This document shows positions 32,406-42,806 of a stretch of 64,000 nt of DNA, piece after piece. This stretch comes from Peptoniphilus sp. BV3C26 (GTDB lineage: Bacteria > Bacillota > Clostridia > Tissierellales > Peptoniphilaceae): the NCBI RefSeq assembly GCF_000478985.1, contig NZ_AWXB01000041.1, positions 1 to 64,000 of the forward strand. The letters run 5' to 3'. Under the pieces are notes generated by a model that saw only the letters and a list, made by a program, of their open reading frames with translations, ran no database searches and was not told the DNA's origin. The position numbers and the translations under genes are program-made. Numbering within the stretch: position 1 is the first letter of the stretch; every line of letters begins with the position of its first letter.

Positions 32406-32435
32406 TTGCCATACTTTGCTTTCTTGTGTTATAAT
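32406..32435 (+). promoter_or_regulatory. Promoter of rpmB
   Basis: TTGCCA (32406-32411), 18-base spacer, TATAAT (32430-32435) with TGT extended -10. It is back-to-back with the znuA promoter. Confidence 0.75.
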
Positions 32436-32473
32436 AATTCCTGCTATTTAATGAATAACAAGGAGGTGTCATT

Positions 32474-32665
32474 GTGGCTAAAAAATGTGATATTTGCGGA
32501 AAGACAAAAGTTTTTGGAAATACGGTTTCATTCTCACATAAAAGAGGAAACAGAAGCTGGGCTCCTAATATAAGAAGAGTAAAAGCTATGGTTGACGGAC
32601 ATCCAAAGAGAATTAATGTTTGTACCAGATGCCTAAGAAGTAAAAAAGTTGAAAGAGCAATCTAA
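32474..32665 (+). CDS. rpmB: Ribosomal protein L28, zinc-binding (C+) form
   Basis: 63-residue large-subunit protein. It starts with GTG behind AAGGAGGTG. Family features: CDICGK, SHKRGNRSW and RRVKAMVDG. Two Cys pairs, CDIC near the N-terminus and CTRC near the C-terminus, make it the zinc-ribbon form. Single gene with its own promoter and terminator, adjacent to the zinc uptake operon. Confidence 0.97.
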   Translation: MAKKCDICGKTKVFGNTVSFSHKRGNRSWAPNIRRVKAMVDGHPKRINVCTRCLRSKKVERAI

Positions 32666-32667
32666 TT

Positions 32668-32691
32668 AAGGCTTCAATGAAGCCTTTTTTG
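32668..32691 (+). terminator. Terminator after rpmB
   Basis: AAGGCTTC-AAT-GAAGCCTT followed by a T run, immediately after the stop. Confidence 0.92.
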
Positions 32692-32794
32692 TTTGCTCTT
32701 TTTTATGTAATTTTGGTGAAATTTTTTCATTTTATATTTCTATATTTTACAATGTGCTAAAATTAAATCAGCTGTTTAAATGTTAGGAGGTATT

Positions 32795-34015
32795 ATGAAA
32801 AACAGAAAACTCATTTTTATTTTAGCTCTATCACTTTTATTTATGTTCGGTTGTCAAAACACAAATAAAAAGGTTGAGCAAAAAGAAGAAGAAAAGCAAG
32901 CTTTTACAAGCAGCTTAACTGAAGTAAGTCAAAATAGTTTTAAGGAAAGTCTCGATTCTATTTTAGGTCAAAGCGACGAAGAAATTCCCCAGTCTGATGA
33001 TGAAAGAATAAACATAATTATTACAGCTTTAGACAGAGCAGGATTTTTAAACATTGCTGATACCTATAGTGATGAAAAACTTCAAGATGCAGTTAAGGGT
33101 TTAAAAATTGAAGAAGCTAAAGATTTTGGAAAATATCTTGCAGTTGCAAAAGATGTTTTTGGTCTTGATGACAATGGAATTAATAGTTTTTTAGAAAAAA
33201 AAGATGAAAAATCCGATTTAGCTTTTGTGCAAAATCTTGAAGGGCAAGTTTTAAAATATCAAAACAAATTAGAAAATTTTATAGGTTTAACAAGTGATAA
33301 GGATATTTATCAAAAATTAAATCAAGCTTATAATGAATTTACATTTTTTAAGGGCAATCCTCTTGAAAAATTGGGAATGGAAGCAATTTTAGACAGCACT
33401 ACAACAGGCTATAACGTTAAATATAAAGGTTATAAATCAAATTTTGACCCAAATCTTACAATAGTATACTCTCATGACAACATTAGACACGCTCAACAAC
33501 TTATAAAATTATTAGCCGATGAAAATATAAAAGCAAAAGTTCAATTGGAACCTAAGACAAGTTCTTTTGAATATATGATTGATTGGGGTCCAGTTCCGGA
33601 ACCTACTGATAAATATGAAGTTGTAAAGATCGGCGAAAACAGATATCTTGCAAATGCACTGGAATATGATCTTTTATTTGAATTTGAAAATGAAGAAGAT
33701 TTAAATAAATTTGATGGTCTTATTTTACAATATGCAAAGAAAAATGAAGGCAATGAAGAAGGAAAAGGACTTTTATACAGTTCTTGGTGGCAACCTTTAT
33801 ACCATACTGCTAAAGAAATGAAAGAAGGCTATGAAGCTGTTACTGAAAATATAATTTCAAAGGGCAATTTTGAAATGTACTCCATTACAAAAAATGAAGA
33901 TGCAAAAAAATTCTCAGATGGCTTATTAAGTAAAGATAACACTTTAAAAATTGAAAGTAATTTAATTTCAGTTGATCAAGCATTTTATAGATATTTAAAC
34001 GGCGATTTTAAATAA
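32795..34015 (+). CDS. Lipoprotein of unknown function (406 aa)
   Basis: Secreted lipoprotein: signal peptide MKNRKLIFILALSLLFMFGC with a lipobox Cys at residue 20, then an acidic, Lys/Glu-rich linker. The body is helical in its first half. The second half has mixed strands (TIVYSHDNIRHAQQLIKLLA, YMIDWGPVPEPTDKYEVVKI, SSWWQPLYHTAKEM). The chosen ATG 32795 has AGGAGG 5 bases before it; an upstream ATG at 32780 lies before that site. I recognise no family. It is monocistronic, with a terminator. Confidence 0.75.
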   Translation: MKNRKLIFILALSLLFMFGCQNTNKKVEQKEEEKQAFTSSLTEVSQNSFKESLDSILGQSDEEIPQSDDERINIIITALDRAGFLNIADTYSDEKLQDAVKGLKIEEAKDFGKYLAVAKDVFGLDDNGINSFLEKKDEKSDLAFVQNLEGQVLKYQNKLENFIGLTSDKDIYQKLNQAYNEFTFFKGNPLEKLGMEAILDSTTTGYNVKYKGYKSNFDPNLTIVYSHDNIRHAQQLIKLLADENIKAKVQLEPKTSSFEYMIDWGPVPEPTDKYEVVKIGENRYLANALEYDLLFEFENEEDLNKFDGLILQYAKKNEGNEEGKGLLYSSWWQPLYHTAKEMKEGYEAVTENIISKGNFEMYSITKNEDAKKFSDGLLSKDNTLKIESNLISVDQAFYRYLNGDFK

Positions 34016-34032
34016 TATTTAAAAAATTTAAA

Positions 34033-34067
34033 AAAGATAAGGATTTTATTTTCCTTATCTTTTTTTA
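34033..34067. terminator. Bidirectional terminator between lipoprotein and gltS
   Basis: AAAGATAAGGA/TCCTTATCTTT stem (34033-34043 with 34052-34062), with flanking A and T runs. It serves both convergent genes. Confidence 0.88.
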
Positions 34068-34077
34068 TTTATATTAT

Positions 34078-35331
34078 TTAAAATTTTAATTGTGCAAAAA
34101 AAGTTATGGCAACTACATTTATTATGTCAAGAGCAAAAGCGCCAACCATAGGAACTATAAAATATGCCTTTCTTGATGACCCGTACTCGCTTGTTATAGA
34201 ATCCATATTTGCCATTGCATTATAGGTTGCCCCCATTCCAAAGCCACAAAGTCCACCTGCCAATACTGCCGCATCATAATTTTTTCCCATAATTCTAAAT
34301 ACTATAAAATAGGCAAATAAAATTATGGCAAAAGTTTGAGCAAATAAAATTATAAGCATAGGACCAAAAACTGATTTTAATTGAGTTAAATCCAAAGTTA
34401 TAAGAGCAACTACCAAAAATATATTAAGTCCTATATCTCCGCAAATATCATTTGCTCTCTTGTCGATTTTATAGATTTTATTTTTACCTAAGGTATTTAC
34501 ATAAAGTCCCGCTATTATCATTGAAACTACGTATTCCGGTAAATTTAATGGTGTGCCTTCAATAAATATATTTTTTGCAATAATTTTATTTACTATCACA
34601 CCTATGGAAATTGCTATAAACATTATAAGTAAAGTTTTTAGAAAATCTTCTCCCTTTAATTCTGATGGAATTTGACCTCTTTTTTCTCCTAAGGGGATTC
34701 TTAAAACACCATTTTCTTCCAAATCAATTTGATCTTTTTTCAAATCATTGCTTTTTAAATTATATCGTCTTATAAGACTTGAACCTAAAGGTCCTCCTAT
34801 TAAAGAGCCCATTATTACTCCGAAAGTTGCAGCCGCCATAGAGATAACTTGACCTGATACTAAACCTAAGCTTTCAAGAGTTGGACCCCATGCTCCTGCT
34901 GTTCCATGTCCTCCTGCCATTGTTATTGATCCACAGGCAAGACCAAAGAGTACATTTTGTTTTAAAATTTTTGCTAAAAACATTCCAAGAAAATTTTGTA
35001 AAATTATCAAAAGTCCTGTTACTGCAGTAAAGACAAAAAATCCTTTGCCGCCTTTTTTTAATGTTTCAATATCTGCTCCAAGACCTATACTCGTAAAAAA
35101 TACCATCATAAAAGGATCTTTTAAAGTTGTGTCCATCTCAAAACTTGCTAGGTTTTGAGTCTTTAAAATTAAATGTATTAACGAAAATAAAAATCCTCCT
35201 ATTACCGGTGCTGGTATACAAAATCTTTGGAAAAATTTCACTTTTGTTCTTAAAAATTTCCCCAGGTATAACATTACAAGTCCTATTGCAACAGTGCTCA
35301 TCATATTAATTTTTATAACTTTTTCAAACAT
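34078..35331 (-). CDS. gltS: Sodium/glutamate symporter GltS
   Basis: Sodium-driven glutamate uptake, 417 residues, about ten transmembrane helices in two inverted halves. Re-entrant loop motifs rich in Gly are visible: GGHGTAGAWGPTLE and AGGLCGFGMGATYNAMANM. The start is LKVINMMST-like, close to the family pattern. Single gene with an extended -10 promoter. Glutamate import fits an amino-acid fermenter that could feed the 2-hydroxyglutarate pathway (inference). Confidence 0.92.
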   Translation of the reverse strand: MFEKVIKINMMSTVAIGLVMLYLGKFLRTKVKFFQRFCIPAPVIGGFLFSLIHLILKTQNLASFEMDTTLKDPFMMVFFTSIGLGADIETLKKGGKGFFVFTAVTGLLIILQNFLGMFLAKILKQNVLFGLACGSITMAGGHGTAGAWGPTLESLGLVSGQVISMAAATFGVIMGSLIGGPLGSSLIRRYNLKSNDLKKDQIDLEENGVLRIPLGEKRGQIPSELKGEDFLKTLLIMFIAISIGVIVNKIIAKNIFIEGTPLNLPEYVVSMIIAGLYVNTLGKNKIYKIDKRANDICGDIGLNIFLVVALITLDLTQLKSVFGPMLIILFAQTFAIILFAYFIVFRIMGKNYDAAVLAGGLCGFGMGATYNAMANMDSITSEYGSSRKAYFIVPMVGAFALDIINVVAITFFAQLKF

Positions 35332-35361
35332 TTTTCTCTCCTAAATAAAAATTTAAAAAAT

Positions 35362-35390
35362 ATTATAGCACTAATGATTTAATTTGTTAA
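35362..35390 (-). promoter_or_regulatory. Promoter of gltS
   Basis: TTAACA (35385-35390), 17-base spacer ending in TGC, TATAAT (35362-35367). Confidence 0.75.
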
Positions 35391-35408
35391 TAAGGAAAAT
35401 TTTGCAAA

Positions 35409-35439
35409 TAAAAAAAAGATGAAAGTTTTTCATCTTTTT
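35409..35439 (-). terminator. Terminator after the FAH-family gene
   Basis: AAAGATGAAA/TTTCATCTTT stem (35415-35424 with 35428-35437), followed by a T run on the minus strand. Confidence 0.82.
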
Positions 35440-35448
35440 AAATTAAAT

Positions 35449-36300
35449 TTATTTAACAAAATTTGTAAGCTCACCTATATTTTCTATAAAACAAGTTACC
35501 TTATCGTTTTTCTTTAAATATTTAGGCGGATTAAAGCCTCCTCCAACACCCTTAGGGGTTCCTGTAAAAATTATGTCTCCGGCTTTTATGGTCATGCCCT
35601 TTGATAAATCTATTAATATTCTTTTTATATTAAAAATTAAATTTTTTGTGTTTGAATTTTGCCTAAGCTCTCCATTTACAAAACTTTTTATTTCTAAATT
35701 TTCAACTTGCAAATCTTTTGCGTCTACAATGTAGGGCCCAATTGCACAAAAATCATCTAAGCTCTTTCCCTTCATCCATTGGGAATAATCTTTTTGTAAA
35801 TCTCTTGCTGAAAAATCATTTGCTATGGAATACCCGAAAATTACACTCTCAGCATTTTCTTCAGTTAAATTTTTACAATCACGTCCAATTATTAAGGCAA
35901 GTTCCGCTTCATAGTCTGGGCAAGTGCTGGGAGAATCACTTACATTTATGTAATCTCCGTCCCCTAAAATTCTGTTCATGTTTTTTGTAAAAAACACAGG
36001 ATATTCAGGCTCTTTTTCCATCTGTAAATCTTTTATTTCACTAAGATGCTCTCTATAATTCATACCTACACAAAAAATTCCTCTTTGAGGAACTTCTATA
36101 GGGCTTATTATTCTAACATCGTTTTTTAATCTTGCCTTTGAATTTAAGATAACATTATTAGAAAGCCTAGGACCCTTAATATATTCTATTAGGGTCCCAG
36201 GCATATCATTAAAATTTTCTCTAATATCAAAAACATATTCTTCATTTAAAATGCCATAAGACTTTATGCCTTTTCTTTCAAAGCTGATATATTTAATCAT
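35449..36300 (-). CDS. Fumarylacetoacetate hydrolase family protein
   Basis: 283-residue member of the FAH superfamily (fumarylpyruvate hydrolase, oxaloacetate decarboxylase and similar). Core motifs: GMNYREHL, PVFFTKNMNR, YEAELALIIGRDCKN, GYSIANDFSARDLQ, and IIFTGTPKGVGGGFNPP with metal-ligand acids. The substrate is not assignable. It overlaps the ftsH end by 8 bases. The YheO-type regulator upstream of ftsH may influence the block. Confidence 0.88.
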   Translation of the reverse strand: MIKYISFERKGIKSYGILNEEYVFDIRENFNDMPGTLIEYIKGPRLSNNVILNSKARLKNDVRIISPIEVPQRGIFCVGMNYREHLSEIKDLQMEKEPEYPVFFTKNMNRILGDGDYINVSDSPSTCPDYEAELALIIGRDCKNLTEENAESVIFGYSIANDFSARDLQKDYSQWMKGKSLDDFCAIGPYIVDAKDLQVENLEIKSFVNGELRQNSNTKNLIFNIKRILIDLSKGMTIKAGDIIFTGTPKGVGGGFNPPKYLKKNDKVTCFIENIGELTNFVK

Positions 36301-38146
36301 ATTTTCTTAAAATCTCCATAAATTCTTCCCCTGTTATAGTTTCTCTTGTAAGAAGATAGTTGGCAATTTCATGAAGAGCTTCATTGTTTTCTTTTAAAAT
36401 ATTTATAGCTTTTTCATGAGCTTTTTCAATTAAGTTTCTTACAGCAATGTCTATTTCATGGGCAGTTTTATCTGAAACTGTAAGATTTGCATCTGAGCCT
36501 AAATAACGATTATTAACTTCAGCCATTGCTACAAAACCAAAATCGTCGCTCATTCCATATCTTGTAATCATTGCCTTTGCAATTTTTGTCGCCTGTTCAA
36601 TATCGTTACTTGCACCAGATGTTTTTGTTCCGAAAATTAATTCTTCAGCACTCCTTCCACCTGTTAAGGTAACTATTTTATTAAAGGCTTCATCTTTTGA
36701 CATTAAGAATTTTTCTTCTTCGTCAACTTGCATTGTATAGCCAAGGGCACCTGAAGTTCTTGGAACTATAGTTATCTTATGAACTGGCGCTGAGTTTGTT
36801 TGTCTCGCAGCAACAAGGGCGTGACCAACTTCATGATATGCAATAATTTCTTTTTCTATTGGAGAAATAACTGCATTTTTTCTCTCATATCCTGCAAGAA
36901 CAACTTCAACTGATTCTTCAATATCCCTTTGATTCATGGCATTTCTGCCTTCTCTTACTGCACGAAGAGCAGCTTCATTTATCATGTTTGCAAGATCTGC
37001 TCCACTGGCTCCTGCTGTGGCAAGGGCTATTGCCTTATAATCTATAGTAGCTTCACGTCTTATCTTTTTTGCATGGACTTTTAAAATTGCTTCACGTCCT
37101 GCTAAATCAGGAAGTTCTACTGGAATTCTTCTATCAAATCTTCCTGGCCTTAAAAGAGCAGGATCAAGAGAATCGGGTCTATTTGTTGCTGCTAAAATAA
37201 CAACCCCTAATTTTGAATCAAAACCGTCCATTTCACTTAAAAGTTGGTTAAGAGTTTGCTCTCTTTCATCGTTTCCACTAAAGCCTGAACCATCTCTTTT
37301 TTTACCTATTGTATCAATTTCATCTATAAAAACTATACAGGGCGCTTTTTCTTGAGCTTGTTTAAATAAATCTCTCACTTTTGCAGCTCCAAGTCCTACA
37401 AACATTTCAACAAATTCTGAACCTGAAATTGAAAAGAAAGGCACATTTGCTTCTCCTGCAACTGCTTGGGCAAGAAGAGTTTTTCCTGTTCCAGGAGGTC
37501 CTACTAAAAGTGCTCCCTTGGGAAGTTTTGCACCTATATCCGTATATTTTTCCGGAGAGTGTAAAAAATTTACTATTTCTGTTAATTGGTCCTTAGCTTC
37601 ATCTTGTCCAGCTACATTTTTAAATGTTATTCCATCAGTGCTTTTTACATAAATTTTGGCATTACTTTTGCCAAAACTCATGGGACCTACTCCGCCTTCG
37701 CCAAATTTTTTAAATACAGTTCTTGATAAAATCTGGCCTATAATTATAAACATGAGTATCATAGAAATCATGTAAATAATATTACTTGCTATGGGGTTTA
37801 GCTGACTTGGAAAAATTCTATCGGTTTTTACTCCTGAATCAATTAGCCTTTGAGCTAAAAAACCGTCTTCCATCCTGTAGGTCTTATAAACTACATTTTT
37901 TTCTCCCTTTAAAGTAAAGTTAATTTCCCTATCTTTTACTTGAACTTCCTCAGCTTCTTTTTTATTAAGATGCTTAATAAAAGTTACATAGTCCACATCT
38001 TTTATATTCGACTCAGGTTTTGAGAGAAAATATGGCTTAAAAATTAAAGGGATTGCTATTATAACAAGAATTCCTATTATATAATAAGCAATCTTTATAT
38101 TTTTAATCTTATTTTTATTTTTATTGTCCTTATTTATTTCAATCAC
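36293..38146 (-). CDS. ftsH: ATP-dependent zinc metalloprotease FtsH
   Basis: Membrane AAA+ protease for quality control, 617 residues. Two N-terminal transmembrane helices (about 18-37 and 118-139) flank an extracytoplasmic domain. The AAA module has Walker A GPPGTGKT, Walker [11 protein letters not shown], and [24 protein letters not shown]; the pore loop is [13 protein letters not shown]. The zinc site is HEVGH. The C-terminus is short. In many Firmicutes it follows tilS-hpt; here it precedes the FAH-family gene. Confidence 0.96.
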   Translation of the reverse strand: MIEINKDNKNKNKIKNIKIAYYIIGILVIIAIPLIFKPYFLSKPESNIKDVDYVTFIKHLNKKEAEEVQVKDREINFTLKGEKNVVYKTYRMEDGFLAQRLIDSGVKTDRIFPSQLNPIASNIIYMISMILMFIIIGQILSRTVFKKFGEGGVGPMSFGKSNAKIYVKSTDGITFKNVAGQDEAKDQLTEIVNFLHSPEKYTDIGAKLPKGALLVGPPGTGKTLLAQAVAGEANVPFFSISGSEFVEMFVGLGAAKVRDLFKQAQEKAPCIVFIDEIDTIGKKRDGSGFSGNDEREQTLNQLLSEMDGFDSKLGVVILAATNRPDSLDPALLRPGRFDRRIPVELPDLAGREAILKVHAKKIRREATIDYKAIALATAGASGADLANMINEAALRAVREGRNAMNQRDIEESVEVVLAGYERKNAVISPIEKEIIAYHEVGHALVAARQTNSAPVHKITIVPRTSGALGYTMQVDEEEKFLMSKDEAFNKIVTLTGGRSAEELIFGTKTSGASNDIEQATKIAKAMITRYGMSDDFGFVAMAEVNNRYLGSDANLTVSDKTAHEIDIAVRNLIEKAHEKAINILKENNEALHEIANYLLTRETITGEEFMEILRKYD

Positions 38147-38182
38147 CTCTAAATAAAATTATACCCATTATAGACTAAAAAC

Positions 38183-38845
38183 TCACTCTTCTTCATTAAG
38201 ATTTGACAAGTATCTGTATATGGTTGGTTCTGATATTTTAAGTCTTTCTGCAACAAATTGAAGAGATTGCCTTATGGCAAAAATTTTTTTATCATTAAGT
38301 TCTTTTACAATTTGTATTTTTTCTTTTTTCGATAGATTTTCAGGACTGGGATATTTATCAACAACATCATCAATTATATGTTTTGCATAATCTATAATTG
38401 AAATTGTTACATTCTCCGACTGTTTTGCAAGATGATCTTTATCTATTCTTTGAAAATAATTTTGATTTACAAGCTCATCAGGATGACAAAGTCCGAGAAT
38501 TGTTTCAGCAACTTTTTCAAACCTTTTTCCATCAAAATTTATACACATTATACCCTTTAAATTTTCTTCGTCATCTTTTATAAAAAAAGTGGAGCAACGT
38601 AAAAATTTATTTCCCTTTGCAATGCCTCTATAATTTGGCCTGAAATCCATATTTTTATAAATTTTTTCTTCCAAACTCTTTTTTGTAAATTCAGTTAGAG
38701 GATCTCCTATATTTCGCCCTGATATAACTCCATTGTATATAGCTATTATTTTACCCTGATCCTCGTTTATTTCATATAAAACCACTTCATAATCAGGTCC
38801 CAAGGTGACTCCTAAAAATTCAACCAATTTAATATATTCTTCCAT
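38183..38845 (-). CDS. YheO-type PAS/HTH transcriptional regulator
   Basis: 220 residues with an N-terminal YheO-like PAS domain (LGPDYEVVLYEI, IIAIYNGVISGRNIGDPLT, NYRGIAKGNKFLRCSTFFIKDD, GIMCINFDG) and a C-terminal helix-turn-helix (FAIRQSLQFVAERLKISEPTIYRYLSNL). This layout matches the YheO/DauR group of regulators. The ligand and target are unknown. It is transcribed toward ftsH. Confidence 0.88.
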   Translation of the reverse strand: MEEYIKLVEFLGVTLGPDYEVVLYEINEDQGKIIAIYNGVISGRNIGDPLTEFTKKSLEEKIYKNMDFRPNYRGIAKGNKFLRCSTFFIKDDEENLKGIMCINFDGKRFEKVAETILGLCHPDELVNQNYFQRIDKDHLAKQSENVTISIIDYAKHIIDDVVDKYPSPENLSKKEKIQIVKELNDKKIFAIRQSLQFVAERLKISEPTIYRYLSNLNEEE

Positions 38846-38959
38846 AAAACTGCCTTTCTTAAATTTATATTTCTAATAAAATTTTATCACAAAAATAAAA
38901 ATATAAATCTTGTTTAATAAAATATTTGTTAAATCTTAATTTTTTATTTAGATATTCCA

Positions 38960-38993
38960 TAAAAAAACTGCTGAAATAATGATTTCAACAGTT
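38960..38993 (-). terminator. Terminator of the V-type ATPase operon
   Basis: AACTGTTGAAAT-CATT-ATTTCAGCAGTT (38966-38993) then a run of T, about 15 bases after the restored ntpD stop. Confidence 0.87.
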
Positions 38994-39007
38994 CTTTTAA
39001 TTTTATT

Positions 39008-39659
39008 TTATGCTGTTTGTATATTTTTTATTTTGGCCTTTTTTCTTGTCTTTTTGTCTTTAACTTTTTTCAATCTGAAAAAGTCTTCTCTTTCCTTTTC
39101 GCCTAAAATATTTTCAATGTTTTTTACTATTTGCGTATATTCGGGAATTAATTTTTTTATCAAGAGCATTTGCTCTTCGACCTGTTTTTTTTATTTCCGT
39201 AGCAAGCCTAAAAACTGCATTTTCAACTTCCGCCAATTGGTAAATCAAATATTTTACATTATTTAAATCAAAGGATGCCATATCAAAAGCCGTCGTAGTT
39301 TTGTGAATTGAGTAGCCTCCCTTGTTTTTTTTCTTCTCGTATTTTATAAGGGGGATTTCAACTCCCATTACAGACCTTGACAAAATTTCATAGTTTTCTT
39401 CAAGGGGAACTGATTTTGATATTTCATAAACTTGTTGGGTGCCCATTGTTATTGTTGCATCTTCAAGGGCGTCATAAGATTCTTTAAAAGCTGTCACAAT
39501 TGTTTCTTGAAGTTTTGCCGCTTGTTTATTTAAATCCATCATTTCTTTTATTAAAACGGTTCTCTTTTTATCTAAAAGCTCATAACCTTTTTTTGCGAAG
39601 GTAAGTTGACCCTTGATTTCCATCAAGTTTGCCTTTGTAGGGACTATATTTTTATTCAT
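39008..39659 (-). pseudogene. ntpD: V-type ATPase subunit D, frame broken by one base
   Basis: Central-shaft subunit. The first 181 codons, from ATG 39659, carry the family start NKNIVPTKANLMEIKGQLTFAKKGYELLDKKR and RRANALDKK, then stop early in a divergent tail. Removing one A from the A7 run (T7 at 39152-39158 on the plus strand) continues the frame as LIPEYTQIVKNIENILGEKER to a TAA at 39008, giving about 216 residues, the normal size. Last gene of the operon, followed by a terminator. Confidence 0.88.
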
Positions 39660-41036
39660 CTAATCACCTAAATATTTTTCTTTTAATTCCGGGCTTATTC
39701 TGTCTAAAGATTCTTTTGGTAAAATTTTTAATAAGTCCCAACCAAGGTCCAGAGTTTGTTCAATGGATCTGTTTTCATTGAATCCCTGGGTTAAAAATCT
39801 TTTTTCAAAAGCTTCTTGAAATTCCAGAAATTTTTTATCTGATTCTGAAAGTTCTTCGCTTCCTATTATTTGTGAAAGGGCTCTTACTTCCACTGCGTTT
39901 GAATAAGATGCAAAAAGTTGTGACGAAACATCTGCGTGGTCTTCTCTTGTATATCCATCTCCTATACCGTCTTTCATAAGTCTCGATAGAGATGGTAATA
40001 TATTCACAGGAGGATAAACTCCGCTTGCATTTAATTCCCTTGAAAGAACTATCTGTCCTTCAGTAATATAACCTGTAAGGTCAGGAATAGGATGAGTAAT
40101 ATCATCATTAGGCATTGTTAAGATTGGTATTAAAGTTACAGATCCTTCTAAACCTCTAATCATTCCAGCTCTTTCGTAAAGCATGGCAAGGTCTGAATAA
40201 AGATGACCAGGATATCCTTTACGGGAAGGCACTTCTTCTCTTGATGATGAAACTTCACGAAGGGCTTCTCCATAACTTGTTAAATCACTCATTATTACAA
40301 GGACATGCATATTTTTTTCAAAAGCCAAATATTCTGCTGCCGTTAAGGCACATTTCGGTACTATAAGTCTTTCCATAATGGGATCGTCTGCATAGTTAAT
40401 ATACATTACTACTTTTTCGGAAACTCCTGCACTTTTAAATTGTTCTATAAAATAATTTGCTTCATCATGTTTTACACCAATGGCAGCAAAAACAATGGCA
40501 AAGTTATCTTGACCTTTAGAACTTATTTTTGCCTGTCTTACTATTTGAGCTGCAAGTTTATTGTGAGGAAGTCCTGAGCCAGAAAAAATTGGAAGTTTTT
40601 GTCCTCTTATTAAAGTCATAAGACCATCTATTGAAGATATTCCCGTTTGTATAAAATTCCTTGGATAAAGTCTTGCAACAGGATTTATAGGTCTTCCATT
40701 TACATTTAAAAAGGTTTCTGAATAAATATCCGTTCCCTTATCTATAGGTCTTCCCAATCCATCAAAAACCCTTCCTAATATTTCTTTTGACATAGGTAGG
40801 GTAAAGGGTTTTGCTTCAAATTCAACTTTCATGTTTTTTGTGGAAATACCCAGGCTTTCTCCGAAAACTTGTACTGTGGCCTTGTCATCATCAATTTTTA
40901 TAACTTGACCTATCATTTGACGGGAATTATCCGCTGAGGAAATTTTTACAACTTCATCAAAGGAAACATCATGAAGATTTGAAAGCTCAATAATTGAACC
41001 TTCAACTTTATCTAATAGTAAATATTCTTTTTTCAT
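39660..41036 (-). CDS. ntpB: V-type ATPase subunit B
   Basis: Non-catalytic nucleotide-binding subunit, 458 residues. Typical stretches: [49 protein letters not shown] (with a degenerate P-loop, as expected), [28 protein letters not shown] and [32 protein letters not shown]. It follows ntpA without a gap. Confidence 0.97.
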   Translation of the reverse strand: MKKEYLLLDKVEGSIIELSNLHDVSFDEVVKISSADNSRQMIGQVIKIDDDKATVQVFGESLGISTKNMKVEFEAKPFTLPMSKEILGRVFDGLGRPIDKGTDIYSETFLNVNGRPINPVARLYPRNFIQTGISSIDGLMTLIRGQKLPIFSGSGLPHNKLAAQIVRQAKISSKGQDNFAIVFAAIGVKHDEANYFIEQFKSAGVSEKVVMYINYADDPIMERLIVPKCALTAAEYLAFEKNMHVLVIMSDLTSYGEALREVSSSREEVPSRKGYPGHLYSDLAMLYERAGMIRGLEGSVTLIPILTMPNDDITHPIPDLTGYITEGQIVLSRELNASGVYPPVNILPSLSRLMKDGIGDGYTREDHADVSSQLFASYSNAVEVRALSQIIGSEELSESDKKFLEFQEAFEKRFLTQGFNENRSIEQTLDLGWDLLKILPKESLDRISPELKEKYLGD

Positions 41037-42806
41037 CTAATCACCTACATAAGTTGAAATAAGATTTGAATAATAGTCTCTTATCTCATTGTTAATCTTC
41101 ACTATATTTTCCAAATTGTCGTTTTCTACAGTGTATTTCATATTTATTACACTTTCATATAGCTCATCATTTTTTACTTTTGAAATTGGGATTCCTCTTT
41201 TTACAGCTTCCATTCCTTCAGTGTAAAGAAGATCTATGGTCCTTAACATTTCAAATTGTTTCTTTAAAGGCACATAAGTGTCCGTAGCATTAAAGGCATT
41301 TTGTTGTAAAAAGGCAACTTTTATAACTTTGCAAATTGCCAGTATAAGTCTTTGATCGTCAGGAAGTACATCTTCTCCTACAAGCATTACTATTTCATTA
41401 AGCTTTGCTTCTTGATGAAGTAAATCCAAAAACTTAGTCCTAAGTCCCGGCAAATCTCCGTCTAAATTTATATCATAATAATTTTTAAGCATTTCAGTAT
41501 AGCCTGAATAAGAATTCATCCAATTTATGGCTGGATAGTGCCTTGCGTATGCAAGATTTTTATCCAAAGCTAAAAACACATTTACAAATCTTTTTGTGTT
41601 TTCAGTTACAGGTTCTGAAAAATCTCCTCCTGCAGGAGAAACTGCTCCTATTAAAGTTACAGATCCTTCCTGACCGCATAGACTGTTTACATAACCTCCT
41701 CTTTCATAAAAACCTGCTATTCTTGAAGGAAGATATGCTGGATATCCTTCTTCTGCTGGCATTTCTTCAAGACGTCCTGATATTTCACGAAGAGCTTCTG
41801 CCCAACGAGATGTTGAGTCCCCCATTAATGCCACATGATAGCCTTGATCTCTAAAGTACTCGGCAATAGTTATACCTGTATAAATTGATGCTTCACGAGC
41901 TGCTACTGGCATATTTGAAGTATTTGCAATTAAAATTGTTCTATCCATTAAAGGTTTTTGAGTGTGAGGGTCTATTAGCTTAGGAAAATCTTCAAGAACT
42001 TCTGTCATTTCATTTCCTCTTTCGCCACAACCTATATAGACAATTATGTCTGCATCACAATACTTGGCAATTTGGTGTTGAGTCATTGTTTTTCCAGTTC
42101 CGAATCCTCCTGGAAGAGCTGCAGTTCCACCTTTTGCTATGGGAAAGAAAACATCAAAGATTCTTTGACCAGTTACAAGAAGTTTATCAATTTTTAATCT
42201 TTCTTTAACAGGTCTTGGAATCCTTACAGGCCAGTTTTGATACATCTTAACATCTATTACTATGCCTTCTTCATTTTTGACCCTTAGAAGTACCTTCTCG
42301 ATGTTGTAGGACCCATCCTGAACTATATCAACTATCTCTCCATTTACATCTACAGGAATTAAAAGTCTGTGGGTTATGATTTCAGTTTCTTCTACTTCCC
42401 CAAAAATTTGTCCTCCCTTGACTTTTTCTCCTTTTTTTACAAGAAATTTAACATCCCAAAGTTTTTCTTCATCAAGAGATATAAGGCCTATTCCTTCAGG
42501 CATAAAGTTTCCATATTCATCTTTTATTTTATTTAAGGGACGTTCAATTCCGTCAAACATATTTGATAAAAGTCCTGGCCCAAGTTTAAGACTTAAGGGT
42601 GCTCCTGTAGAAGTAATCTCCTCATTTCTTTTTAAGCCTGTAGTATCTTCATAAACTTGAACGGTTCCCAAATCCCCTTCAATTGAAATTACTTCTCCAA
42701 TTAATTTTTTTTCTCCAACAACGACCATTTCACGCATTTTAAATTTTGACATGTCTCTTCCAACTATTACAGGGCCGTTTATTGATTTAATATGACCTAT
42801 ATTCAA
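41037..42806 (-). CDS. ntpA: V-type ATPase catalytic subunit A
   Basis: Hydrolyses ATP (or synthesises it) in the peripheral sector. 589 residues with P-loop GGFGTGKT, catalytic GCGERGNEMTEVLEDFP, SRWAEALREISGRLEEMPAEEGYPAYL, and the non-homologous insert. The ATG overlaps the ntpE stop by 4 bases. It is followed directly by ntpB. Confidence 0.97.
   Translation of the reverse strand: MNIGHIKSINGPVIVGRDMSKFKMREMVVVGEKKLIGEVISIEGDLGTVQVYEDTTGLKRNEEITSTGAPLSLKLGPGLLSNMFDGIERPLNKIKDEYGNFMPEGIGLISLDEEKLWDVKFLVKKGEKVKGGQIFGEVEETEIITHRLLIPVDVNGEIVDIVQDGSYNIEKVLLRVKNEEGIVIDVKMYQNWPVRIPRPVKERLKIDKLLVTGQRIFDVFFPIAKGGTAALPGGFGTGKTMTQHQIAKYCDADIIVYIGCGERGNEMTEVLEDFPKLIDPHTQKPLMDRTILIANTSNMPVAAREASIYTGITIAEYFRDQGYHVALMGDSTSRWAEALREISGRLEEMPAEEGYPAYLPSRIAGFYERGGYVNSLCGQEGSVTLIGAVSPAGGDFSEPVTENTKRFVNVFLALDKNLAYARHYPAINWMNSYSGYTEMLKNYYDINLDGDLPGLRTKFLDLLHQEAKLNEIVMLVGEDVLPDDQRLILAICKVIKVAFLQQNAFNATDTYVPLKKQFEMLRTIDLLYTEGMEAVKRGIPISKVKNDELYESVINMKYTVENDNLENIVKINNEIRDYYSNLISTYVGD

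Noticed and set aside
38979-39266. Plus-strand ORF of 95 codons beside ntpD
   Set aside because: It lies antisense to the real ntpD tail and the operon terminator. Once the frameshift is recognised, this region is explained.
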